Assembly: GCA_009823505.1 (NCBI GenBank)
Contig: VZQC01005092.1
Location: forward strand, 862,259-926,258
Source of the DNA: Rhizomys pruinosus
Taxonomy: Eukaryota > Chordata > Mammalia > Rodentia > Spalacidae
Reading direction: 5' to 3'
DNA: 64,000 bases
Position numbers and translations under genes: made by a program. Numbering within the stretch: position 1 is the stretch's first letter; every line of letters begins with the position of its first letter. The notes beneath the pieces are model-generated. The model did not search any database. It saw only the letters and a program-made list of their open reading frames with translations, and was not told the origin of the DNA. Shown in pieces: positions 1 through 9,852 of the stretch.

Positions 1-125
1 AGGGTCTCCCTGTATCCCAGCGTCCGGATTCATCTGTTAGACCAGGCGCGCCTAGACTCACTAAGAGGACTACCTGCCTCTGCCTCCAAGTGCTAGGATT
101 AAAGGCGTGCGCCACCACCACGGCT
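1..125 (-). mobile_element. B1 SINE, cut by window edge
   Basis: Read on the minus strand, this is a 7SL-derived B1: the typical head near 125, the middle block around a GGAGGCAGAGGCAG-like motif, and the tail that normally reads as a run toward 'gagaccct' near position 1. The poly(A) tail lies outside the window. It carries several mismatches and a disturbed central stretch (20-70), so it is not young. Confidence 0.85.
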
Positions 126-185
126 GCTAGTTTGAATTATTGTGCAATTATAGCTTAACCTTTTCAAATCGCAGGGGATCCATCA

Positions 186-220
<35 letters not shown>
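186..220. repeat. (TA)n microsatellite
   Basis: Simple TA dinucleotide repeat, about 17 units. The surrounding 126-883 is AT-rich DNA in which I recognise no gene or repeat family; the open frames there are short and lack recognisable motifs. Confidence 0.95.
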
Positions 221-224
<4 letters not shown>

Positions 225-883
225 GCAAATGGGTTCAAATACACCTTTTACTTGACGAAAAGTTATTTGATCACTGCCATGGTAAATTGGTTTGTTGTTT
301 TTGCTACACAGACTTAAAGATTATTGCCCCACTTAGAAGTCTTCTCTAAAATTCAATGTCTTAACTGTAATTGACTATAAGATTAATCATAAGCTACACA
401 TTTTTGACTTACAATTATACAGAATAAGTGTTCTAATTCCAAAATGGAGGAATGGGCCATAGGAAGGAAAGTTCAGGCCAAAGTAACATTGAAACTGGGC
501 AGAAAAATGACCACACAATGCAGGCCTAAATCTGTCATCCTGAGGTTTACTGACATCATATTTGCTAAGAAGGACTTGGGTAGCCCTGACTACCAGTTTC
601 ACTACTTGAAGTCTACCTTTCCTAATTCTTTGGATCATCCATTTCCAAAAACAATTTCTTTTATGGAAACATAAGAGAGTAAAGACAGTTGCATTAATGA
701 ATTTAACAGAGCCTGACATCTTGTCTAGACAGTGCATTCTGGTTACTGATATTCTTGTTTTATACAATATGTACTATTTATTTTGGGTTCTAATTTAATA
801 CAATAAGAAATATTGAACTTTTGCATTTAATATTTGAACAGTGTTTTCACATTAAAACTACCACATTAAACTATCAGTTCTAA

Positions 884-1032
884 TCAGGCATCTTGGTACA
901 TGCCTTTATTACCAGCACTTGAGAGGCAGAGGCAAGCAGATCTCTGTGAAATGGAGGCCAGCCTGGTCTACAAAGTAAGTTCTGTGCCAGCTGGAGCTGC
1001 AGGGAGATCCTGTAGCAAAAGAAAAAAAACAT
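884..1032 (+). mobile_element. B1 SINE, diverged
   Basis: A B1 copy on the plus strand with the central GAGGCAGAGGCA block at about 923 and the gcctggtctaca block at about 960, ending in an A-rich tail. The first bases of the head are degraded. No clear target-site duplication is visible. Confidence 0.85.
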
Positions 1033-2620
1033 TAAAACCTGTTAATTCAGTAAACCAATTAATCAAATATGAAAAACAAAATAATAAAATATTTTTCTGA
1101 ATTTAATTTCCCTAGAATAGAATGTGAAATCCTAGCCAAACATTAATAAATTTATGATTTTAAGGTCAAACAAGGATTATACAAATTTTGTATGTATCTA
1201 TTAATGTTTGGAATGTTCTCCTGGCATGTGTATTACATATAAATGGAGCTCAGAGGTAATTGTTTACCCAGGATCTGGTATTTTTCATTTTCTCCCTTTT
1301 GACATCAGCTTCTCAGCAAGGTACTTACAGTAGCTAGGGTGCCTGTATAAATTCAGTACAGTGCAGCAATCTTGATACATAAACTTATATCCATAGGCAG
1401 AAATTCAAAAGTAACTACTGTGTCACAGCATGTGAAACCCTCTTTTACAACACAGTGATACACATCAATCTCTTTCTAAATAGCCAACAATAACCACAAA
1501 AACCAGCATGCACTCATTCTCTGAAATTCTCCTTGGACGCAAAATTGCTTTGGTTCCCACTAACCTGTAACTTCTCATTATATTTCAGTATGGTAGGTTA
1601 TGCATCAACACCCTTAATGTCTTTTTTCACTTTTATATCAGGTAACTAAGTTATAATTTACTAATGATTTCTGAATGCTTTTTTATTTATGATTTGGGGC
1701 TATTTGCATGGTAGTCATTTAGCAAGTTAATGTAGATGAAAAACAATAATTTTACAGATGTTTATTGCAATCATGCTGTCAGTGCATACTTAAAATGCTA
1801 ATCTATTGACATCTATTCATTAGAGATGAGCTCCACTTACCTTGTAACATTAGTATTTTATAACCTGGGGCATTTTGAAGTAGACTGAATGTCAGCATTT
1901 TAAGCATCCCTTTCAGAATGGATTTTTAAAATGTAAAAGTGTTTTATTTCTTATTACTTTAAAAGTATGCCTCCCTCAGCTGACATTACACAGACTTTGA
2001 CTGAATATTTGCCTTGATATAAGCACTGGGACAGATGAGTTGTTTATATTTATCTGGCTCCAAGCATAAGTTTCATTATACAGCTCAGAAGAAAAAAAAA
2101 TAAAATAAAAACAGAAAACAAAACCAAAAGCGGCCTTCCTCTGACTGTCAAAATCCTCAGCATGGTTAAGAATCAAATAACATGAAAGATACATATGTAA
2201 TAAGACACAGAAAAGGATAGGGATATGTCTACCATGGATTCAAACCCACATGTCCATTTGGAGAAAAGAGAACCCAAGGTGGGGAGGTAGAGCATGTATC
2301 TTGAAGACTTTGACCACTAGGCAGACATGGCATCCTGCTTGGTCAATACCAGGAAGGAGGATACGGACTTTTTATGGTGTTTAATTTTTTTCACTTCTTT
2401 ATTCATTGTAGGTATTCATCTTCTCTCAGTTAAATACATGATAATTGTTTTTCTCATTTGATAGGCTGTCTCATTTCTCTGTTAATTGTTCAATATCATT
2501 AGCCAACAGAAAGTGAAAATAAATTAGTCAGAATACCTTCCAATAAGAAAACAAATAACAACAAATGAGGGTGAAGATGTCTGAGTCAGTAGACTTCTAT
2601 AGAGCAGATATCAATGAAAA
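1033..2620. other. AT-rich unique-looking DNA
   Basis: About 1.6 kb without a recognisable gene, RNA gene or repeat family. Short open frames exist, but none has a domain, a codon-usage signal or a homologue elsewhere in the window. Confidence 0.5.
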
Positions 2621-2624
2621 TTAG

Positions 2625-2785
2625 TGTAGTCACAATAGAAATCAGTATGGAGGTTCCTCAAAAACTACCAATAGAGCTCTCATATGATACGTCTATACTG
2701 TTTGTTCCTGGGTATATACCTGGCAGAGTCTAAGGTAGCATACAACATAAATATAGCCATATTCATGTTTATTATTACAAAAAAG
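2625..2785 (+). mobile_element. Ancient L1 ORF2 3'-end scrap
   Basis: The stretch matches the C-terminal part of L1 ORF2 on the plus strand: the 'tatggaggttcctcaaaaact' type block at 2645 and the 'cctgggtatatacc' block at 2707 that encodes the conserved LLGIYP-like segment. Reading frame is lost by substitutions. It is clearly more diverged than the large L1 copies in the window and probably belongs to an older L1 lineage. Confidence 0.65.
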
Positions 2786-2890
2786 GAAAGAAGGAAGGAA
2801 AATAGCAGAGAAGTAAGAGTAAAAAGAAGGAAGGAAGGAAGGAAGGAAGGAAGGAAGGAAGGAAGGAAGGAAGGAAGGAAGGAAGGAAGA
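2784..2890. repeat. (GGAA)n tetranucleotide microsatellite
   Basis: A purine-strand GGAA/GAAG array, imperfect at 2784-2825 and near perfect at 2826-2889. It produces spurious open frames on both strands (poly-serine/leucine/proline-like on minus, lysine/glutamate/glycine-rich on plus) which are not genes. Confidence 0.95.
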
Positions 2891-3061
2891 AGATTTGGAA
2901 TTCTTTTTAAATTGGTTTTTATTTTTAGAAATATCACCCAACTATTCCTATAAGAATACTGTTAAACAGATGCATTCTCTTTTTTTTTATAACTCTGTAG
3001 CCAGGAATTCTTATCCAGACTCTAATTTCTGTACTGAAGAATAAAATGTTTACTAGAATAA

Positions 3062-3243
3062 AATGTTTACTACCGCCGGGCGTGGTGGCGCACGCCTTTA
3101 ATCCTAGCACTTGGGAGGCAGAGGCAGGTAGATCTTTATGAGTTCAAGGCGAGCCTAGTCTAAAGAGAAAGTTCCAGGACAGCTGGGGCTACAGGGAGAC
3201 CCTGTCTCGAAAAGACCAAAAAAAAAAAAAAATGTTTACTACC
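3062..3243 (+). mobile_element. B1 SINE with 14-bp target duplication
   Basis: A well-preserved B1 runs 3075-3229 with an A-rich tail. It is flanked by the direct repeat AAATGTTTACTACC (about 3061-3074 and 3230-3243), the target-site duplication of an L1-machinery insertion. The left flank already contained a 17-bp tandem duplication of the sequence ending in AAATGTTTAC. Confidence 0.93.
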
Positions 3244-3537
3244 AATGACACAATCTAATTTGCTTTTGCCTCATCCTTTATTTCTGTTTTATAGGTATAA
3301 AAATCAAATACTCAAATTGTCTTGCATAAAATTATTGGGTGGATGACAGAAAAATTTAAAATGGCCTGATTGATGCACTGCCTACCTACAGTGGCACCAT
3401 ATTTCTCCTTTTCAACACTGATGCCTTGATCAATGTGCCATATAATTTTCTTAGATCCATGTATCTTTTCATCTCTCACTCTCAGGAGTTTCAGACATAG
3501 AGACAGCTGGCTAGGAGTTTAACACAGAAAGTGTGTT

Positions 3538-3575
<38 letters not shown>

Positions 3576-3879
3576 TGTGTGTGTGATCTCAAAAGTAAAA
3601 ATTAAAATTCACATTACCCATTTTATTTACATTAGAAAATTTAATTTATTAATATGTAAGATAATTATAAAATATGAAAAGAAATATGTAAATTGATGAA
3701 AGTTTGTCACAACGGATAGATAATTATAATTATCAAACTATACATTTTTAATTAATTTATTTTATTTTTTAAGGGATTCTACAATAAAATGACACAGTTG
3801 TTTGCAGATAACATTGATGTTACTCAGTATGTCATACAATTAGGTAATTGCTGCATTTTGCAAGTATCTATGTTCAAAT
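3244..3879. other. Unique-looking DNA with (TG)n
   Basis: AT-rich DNA without recognisable genes. A (TG)n microsatellite with a few interruptions occupies about 3533-3585. Confidence 0.6.
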
Positions 3880-4985
3880 TTTGAACAACCCAAGGTTCCC
3901 ATAGACCAGTTGGAGAAGCTTGTATGCACAGGCATGTTGATCAATCAGGAGTCCAGACTATATTCCTGTAGTCTCATGATTTAGCCCTATCTCTCCACAG
4001 CCCTTACAATCTACAATGCCTCCTCTTCCACAGTTTGTTCCCTGGGCTTTGGGAAAGGGGCACAAGTGGGTGAGAAGAAAACAGTCTAATTTCTTTGGAG
4101 TTGTCATTTTGGACTCCAGTCTCTTCAGGTTGTTTCCCTTCATGGATTGACAGCTTTCCCAGTGATACCCTTTTTAGTCATACTAACAAAGCATAAGCTA
4201 TTGGATGTACAGGCATTTAAGCGGTACCAATTATTATGTCAAGCTAAGCTGTGAGCATAAACACAGATGCTTGGATGGTATGCTAATCTGCAAACTGTGG
4301 TTTCTCTATAAAGGGTGACAAGTTCTTATTGTGGCTTATAACATCACCTAACCACTAGAGGACATAAGCTTGTGGCATCCGCTGTGAGTTATTCCTCCAA
4401 GGAGAGAGCTAATAGCCAAATAGATTTGGGATAGATATATATACAGGCTTGCTGCCCCTGTTGCACAGTATCTCCAGGCGTTGAGGTGTAGCTGATATTG
4501 ACGGAGGAGTCTTGCTTGTCTCAAGAGGAGACCAATATTTGCTTGTATTGCTTTAGATGGCCTTTGTAATGCTCTCTAGCATTTCAGAGGCCAGTTGTAC
4601 GCTAGCAAGTGACGTCTCATAACATTTTTCACATGCTCACACCAGGTCTTCAAACAGGGACTTACTGCCTTTTCTCCTTGCATATATCCCACTTATAGGC
4701 AAAGGCCTTTAATAATTTGGGGGGGGGGTTTGACCCCTAGCCAACATCTCTTAGGCAGAATAATTCATTGCTATGTCAGAGCTTTCCTGTAGAATATATT
4801 TGCTTAATTACAAAACTTTAAACACTTTACTTGAATTTGGCTCTAATAGAGAATTATCCTTTCACAGTTCCTATGCCTATCAATCAGTAATCCGTTATGC
4901 CTGTTTTATAGGAAATCACCACTGTAACAATTGGCTAGTTTACAGTTAGGGAGTGAGTTTCATTACCATCACGTTCTTTTTTAAA
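3880..4985 (-). mobile_element. Element X, copy 1 (partial, unrecognised repeat)
   Basis: This segment matches, in reverse complement, the middle of the 2-kb element at 55251-57291 (roughly its 55960-57000 part) and also the copy split over 9853-13728. Shared blocks are easy to see, for example the stretch around 4050 with the 'gggctttgggaaaggggcacaa' type sequence and the 'tattcctccaaggagag' block at 4389. The 3' end with the G-rich tract and the 5' third are missing here. All three copies are interrupted by stops. I do not recognise the family. Confidence 0.7.
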
Positions 4986-5085
4986 TCAATAGTGGACAGG
5001 AATGGAGAGATAGTATGACAAACTCTTTCCTTTTCTTTTTCCTGATTTCTAAATAAGTGTAGTATGACTGTCTGAAACTCATTTT

Positions 5086-5362
5086 CCCCTGTAGTTTTTT
5101 TATTTTATTTATTTTTTTATTTTTTTATGTGTTATGAATTACTATCTGCATGTAGGTCTGTGACACCACGTCGTGCAATGCCGCGGAGGTCAGAAGAGGG
5201 TGTGTCCGATTTCCTTGGAACTGGAGTTCTCCTGGAATTGGAGTTACAGATGGTTCTCAGCCACCATGTGGGTGCTGGGAATCGAACCCAGGTCCTCTGC
5301 AAGAGCGGTCAACGACGCTCTTAACTGCTAGGCCATCCCTCCAGCCCATCCCCTGTAGTTTT
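5086..5362 (-). mobile_element. B2/B3-type SINE, internal-duplication subfamily
   Basis: A tRNA-derived SINE on the minus strand: its head (GGCTGGAGGGATGGCCTAG-like) is at about 5347 and its A/T-rich tail at about 5100. A and B box remnants of the pol III promoter are visible near the head (GGTTCGATTCC-like at about 5283). It contains two tandem copies of a roughly 17-bp 'gaactccagttccagg' unit near 5217-5250. The target duplication CCCCTGTAGTTTT flanks it at 5086-5098 and 5350-5362. Confidence 0.9.
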
Positions 5363-5484
5363 ATATTACTCTACATTACCCTGTCTCCATATACCACCAA
5401 ATTAAAGTCTGAAATAGTGGTAGGTAATCAGATTCCATTAATGATTCAATATAGTACGCACTATGTTCTTTCAGGGTAACATAG

Positions 5485-5527
5485 ATATATATATATAATA
5501 TTATATAATTATATATATGACTCTATA

Positions 5528-5565
<38 letters not shown>

Positions 5566-5609
5566 CTCTGTGTGTGTGTGCCTCTGTGTGTGTGTGCCTC
5601 TGTGTGTGT
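5485..5609. repeat. Compound (TA)n-(TG)n microsatellite
   Basis: An AT-rich block (5485-5535) followed by (TG)n interrupted by three 'cctc' units spaced about 20 bp apart (5536-5609). It abuts the 3' end of the L1 that follows, where the L1 poly(A) tail would be expected. Confidence 0.9.
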
Positions 5610-7659
5610 TGCTCAGTTTGCCTTACTACTAGGCATTTGGTGCTAGAATCCACAAATGAGGAATACCATTGGTCCTTTATTTTTCTGGAACTGTGTTACT
5701 TCACTTAGCATAATGTCTTCTAGTTCAGTCCATTTACTTGGAAAGTTCATGATGTCATCTTTCTTTACCTCTGCATAGAACTCCACTGTGTAGATGTACC
5801 ATATTTATTTTCTTTATCCACTCATTGGTTGAGGGGAACTTGGGTTGATTCCAGCTCTTCAGTATTGTGAAGAGAGGTGCAATAAACATAGATGTGCATG
5901 TATCTTTGCAATAGGATGAGTCTTGTGGGTATACGCCCAGGAGTGGTATTATTGGGTCAAGTATAGCCTCATTTTGGGCCTTTTAATGGTTCTCCACACT
6001 GTTGTCCATAGCAGTTGTATGAGTTCATCCACCAGCAGTGAATGAGTGTTCCCCTTTCCCCACACCCTCTCCAGCATTTGGTGTCTTTTGTTTTCTTGAC
6101 CTTAGCCAGTCTCATCAAAGTGAGATGATATTTTAAAGTGGTTTTAATTTGCACTACCTTAATTATTAGTGATGTTGAAAACTTTTTTAAGATGTTTCTG
6201 AGTCATCTTTATTTCCTCATTTGTGAAGTCTCTGTTCAACTCTTTACACCATCTCTTCAGTGAGTCATTTGTTTTCTTACTTGATATTTGAGTAGTTTAT
6301 TTATGTTAAATGCTAATGCTCTGTCAGATGTATCACTGGTGATGGTTTCTTCCCACTCTGTGGATTTCTCTTCATCGATGCTTCTTTTGCTGTACAGAAG
6401 CCTTTGAGTTTGAGATCCTATTTGTCTATTGTTGACTTTATTTTCTGCACATGTAGGTTGCTTGCCAAAGTTTTCTTCTATCACCTTAAGAGTTTTGTGA
6501 TTCACCTTGAGGTCTTTAATTTATTTGGAGTTGATTTTTGTACAGGGGGAGAGGTAGGGGTACCAGCTCTGCATTGAGTCCTTTTGGCCCCTTTGTCAAA
6601 TATGAGGTGGCTGAAATTTTATGTGCTCAAGTTTGGATCTTCACTTTTGTTCCATTGGTCTGTGAGTCTGTTTTTGTGCCAGTACCAAGTTGTTTTATGA
6701 CTATAGGCCCAGAATATAGTCTGAAGTCTTGTATAGTGATCTCCTCTGTATTGGACTTTTCACTCATGGTTCTTTGGCTATTCGGGTTCTTTTGTTTTTC
6801 CATGTGAATTTAAGGATTTTTTCCAAGTCTGTGAAGAAACTCATGGGGATTTTGATTGGAATTATATTGAATCTGTATACTAATTTGAGTAGAATGCACA
6901 TGTTTATTATATCATGCTATAGGTAAACAACTTGGTATTCATTGATCAGTTTAATCCATACATCCCTTCTTTATTTTAGTGGTTTAAAATTTTTGTTGTA
7001 ACATTTGATGTCTTTGGTTAAGTTTGTTCCTAGGTATTTTTTCTTTTTTTTTTTTTTTTTCATGGCTATTGTGAGTGGGAAGATCTTCTATTCCTTCTCC
7101 AATTGCTTGTGGTGTAGAGAAATGTTACTGAATTTTTCTTGGTTGATTTTGTATCCTGCTACTTTACAGAAACTCTTAATCATTTCTAGGGGTTTTCTGG
7201 TAAAGTTTTTAGCATCCTCTGGGTAAACTATCATATCATCTACAAAGAGGGATAGTTTGACTTCCTCTTTTCCAATTAGTATGCCTTTAATTTCAATTTC
7301 TTGCCTTATTGCCCTAGCAAACATTTCAAGCACTACATTGAAGTGGATATAGGGGGCAGTATTGGTGTGTTCCTGCCTTTAAGGGGAATGCTTCTAACAT
7401 TTCTCCATTTAGGATGATGTTGGCTGTGGGCTTGTTGTATATGGCTTTGATTACCTTGAGGAATGTTCCCTCCAGTCCAATTCCCTCTAGGACTTTAAGC
7501 ATGAAAGGATGATGTATTTTGTTGAATCCTTTTTCCATGTCAGTTGAGATGATCCTGTGGTTTTTGTCTTTCAGTCCATTTATGTATTTTATGATATTTA
7601 CTGGTTTATGCGTTTTGAACCATCCCTGCATCTCTGGTATAAATCCAATTTGGTCATGA

Positions 7660-8080
7660 TGGATAATTTTTTAAATTTTATTTATTATTTTCATGTGTAT
7701 GAGTGTACTGTCTGCAGGTAGGTTGGTGCACCTGTGCCATGCAATGCCACGAGGTCAGAAGATGTTGTTGGATTCCCCTGGAATTGGAGTTAAAGATGGT
7801 TCTTAGCCTGGCATGGTGGTACATGCCTTTAATCCTAGCATTTGGGAGGCAGAGGCAGGTGCATCTTTGTGAGTTCAAGGCCAGCCTGGTCTACAGAGTG
7901 AGTTCCAGGATAGATGAGGCTTCAGGGAGACCCTGTCTTGAAAAAACCAAAAAATAAAAATAAAAAGACGGTTCTTAGCCCCCATGTGGTTGCTGGGTAT
8001 CGAACCCAGGTCCTCTGCAAGAGTAGTCAGTGCACTTAACTGCTGAGCCATCTCTCCAGCCCCTGGATGCTAATTTTTTA
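7660..8080 (-). mobile_element. B2/B3-type SINE inside L1 ORF2
   Basis: A minus-strand tRNA-derived SINE interrupts the L1: tail near 7676, head at about 8062. Flanking direct repeats resemble each other (about 7660-7673 and 8064-8080, one small gap), consistent with a target duplication. It has only one copy of the 'actccagttccagg' unit, unlike the majority subfamily in this window. It is itself split by a B1 at 7809-7963. Confidence 0.88.
7792..7980 (+). mobile_element. B1 SINE nested in a SINE nested in L1
   Basis: A plus-strand B1 (7809-7963) with an A-rich tail sits inside the B2/B3-type SINE. The target duplication AAAGAYGGTTCTTAGCC is visible at 7792-7808 and 7964-7980, differing only at one base (T versus C). 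This gives the order L1, then B2/B3-type, then B1. Confidence 0.93.
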
Positions 8081-9008
8081 TGTCAATCTGTATGTGGATT
8101 GCAAGGATTTTGTTGAGAATTTTTGCATCTATGTTCATTAATGACATAGGTCTACATTTTTCTTTTTTTTGGTTGTATCTTTGCCTGGTTTTGGTATTAG
8201 AGGGATGCTGGCTTCATGGAATGAATTTGGGAGATTTCCGTCTGCTTGTATCCTTCTGAACAGCTTTAGTAATAATGGATATGTCCTCTTTAAATGTTTT
8301 ATATAAATCTGCCTTGAAACCATCTAGGCCTGGGCTTTTATTTTTTCTTTTGGTTGGGGGGTTTCTTATTACATTTTCAATTCCTTCATATATTATGGGT
8401 CTGTTTAAGCTTCAATCTCTTCATAGTTGAGCTTTGTTGATTCCCAGGATTTCAGATATTCATCCATTTCTCTTAGGTTTTCAAATTTAGTAAAGTATAG
8501 GTTATTGAAATATTCTTGTATGATTGTCTGGAACTTTTTGTTGTCTGCTGTGATGTTTCCCTTTTCATCCCAGATTCTGTTGACGTGGAGTTGCTGTTTC
8601 TTTCTTTTGGTTAGTTTGGCTAGAGTTCTATCTATCTTGTATATCCTTTCAAATAACCAGCTTTTGGATTCATTGATTTTTTCGTATTGTTTTCTTTGTT
8701 TTTATTTCCTTGCTTTCTGCTCTGCTTTTTTGATTTCTTCCTGTCTGTTGGGTTTCGGGTTTATTTGTTGTTGTCTCTCAAGTGCTTTTACCTGCAGTGT
8801 CAGTTTGTTTATTTGTCCACTTTCACCTTTTTTAATGTAGCCACTGAGGACTATAAAGTTCCCTCTTTGGACTGCCTTTAAAGTATCCCATAAGTTTTGC
8901 TGTTTTGTATTGTCTTTTTCATTTAGTTCCAGCACTGTTTTTATTTCTCTATTTCTTTCTTGACCCATACGTGATTCACGACTGTGTTGTTTAGTCTCCA
9001 TGTGTTCT

Positions 9009-9200
9009 TGGAAAACATCTAGGCCGGGGCTTTTTTTTTTTTTTTTTTTTTTTCTTTTAGTTGGGGTTTTCTTATTATCATTTTCCAATTCCTTCATGAT
9101 AATATGGCGTCTTTGTTAAGCTGTCAATCTCTTTCTTGTTAAGCTTGTTGTTGATTCCAGGATTTGAATATTCATCAATTTCCTTTAGGTTTCATATGGG
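9009..9200 (-). repeat. Duplicated ~180-bp piece of L1 ORF2 RT region
   Basis: This block repeats the sequence already present at about 8325-8490 (the segment with 'aacatctaggcc', a T/C-rich run, and 'ttccaggatttcagatattcat'). In the intact L1 at 30766-36875 nothing lies between the two flanks, so it is an extra insertion of a displaced L1 segment. It begins the stretch of unusually indel-rich sequence. Confidence 0.75.
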
Positions 9201-9852
9201 CTTATTCTTGGTGTAATCTTGAGCTTATGCTCTGTGGTCTGATATAAAACATGAATTTATTTCAATCATTATGTATTTGTAGAGGGGTTTTTTTTCTGTG
9301 TCCTATACATGGGGGATTTTGAGAATGTTCTTTGGGTGCTCATTAAGAAAGTATATTCTCTGGTGTTTTGTTGGAACATTTGGTAGATGTCTGTTCTGAG
9401 TCCATATGGTAAAATTGTATCGTTAAAGATTCAGATTTTCTCTGTTTATTCTTTGTCCAGTAGCTGACATATCTAGGCTCAGTGAGGTATTGAAATCCAC
9501 CACTATATATAAGTGCTGAGATTAATCTGTACCTTGAGGCCAGGTAGAATTTGTGTTTATTTAAAGGTCAGTGCACTCGGAGTTTGTGTTGGTAGTATTA
9601 TAATCATGAATGTGAAATCTTCATGATTAATCAGTCCTCTTGTATAAGGATGTAATTGGCGCTCTTCATCTCTTACTGATATATTTTTCTTTGAGTCTAG
9701 TTGTTGTTAAATTAAAATAGGCAACTCCTAGCTTGCTTTTGGTACCATTAACTTGAAATATTTTTCCACCTTCAAAAAAAAAAATTTTAAGTTGGTGCCT
9801 ATCTTTAAGGGTGAGAGATGGTTTCTTGTAGAAGCATATAGATGGATCGTTT

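Larger units (their letters stand above)
5650..9852 (-). pseudogene. L1 ORF2 (endonuclease-reverse transcriptase), broken
   Basis: L1 ORF2p nicks DNA with its N-terminal endonuclease and copies L1 RNA by target-primed reverse transcription. Recognisable pieces on the minus strand are the RT palm with the sequence [11 protein letters not shown] near 7220-7260 (the catalytic FxDD box, aspartates kept), the RT fingers near 8140-8320 with an [14 protein letters not shown] segment, and the C-terminal region at 5969-6154 with [17 protein letters not shown], the cysteine-rich zinc-knuckle-like area. Frameshifts and stops split it into at least ten pieces. The first part of the endonuclease continues at 13729-13860 beyond the inserted element. 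Confidence 0.88.

Noticed and set aside
2680..2953. Open frames of 82-89 codons on both strands
   Set aside because: They come from the GGAA microsatellite plus an old L1 scrap; composition is simple repeat.
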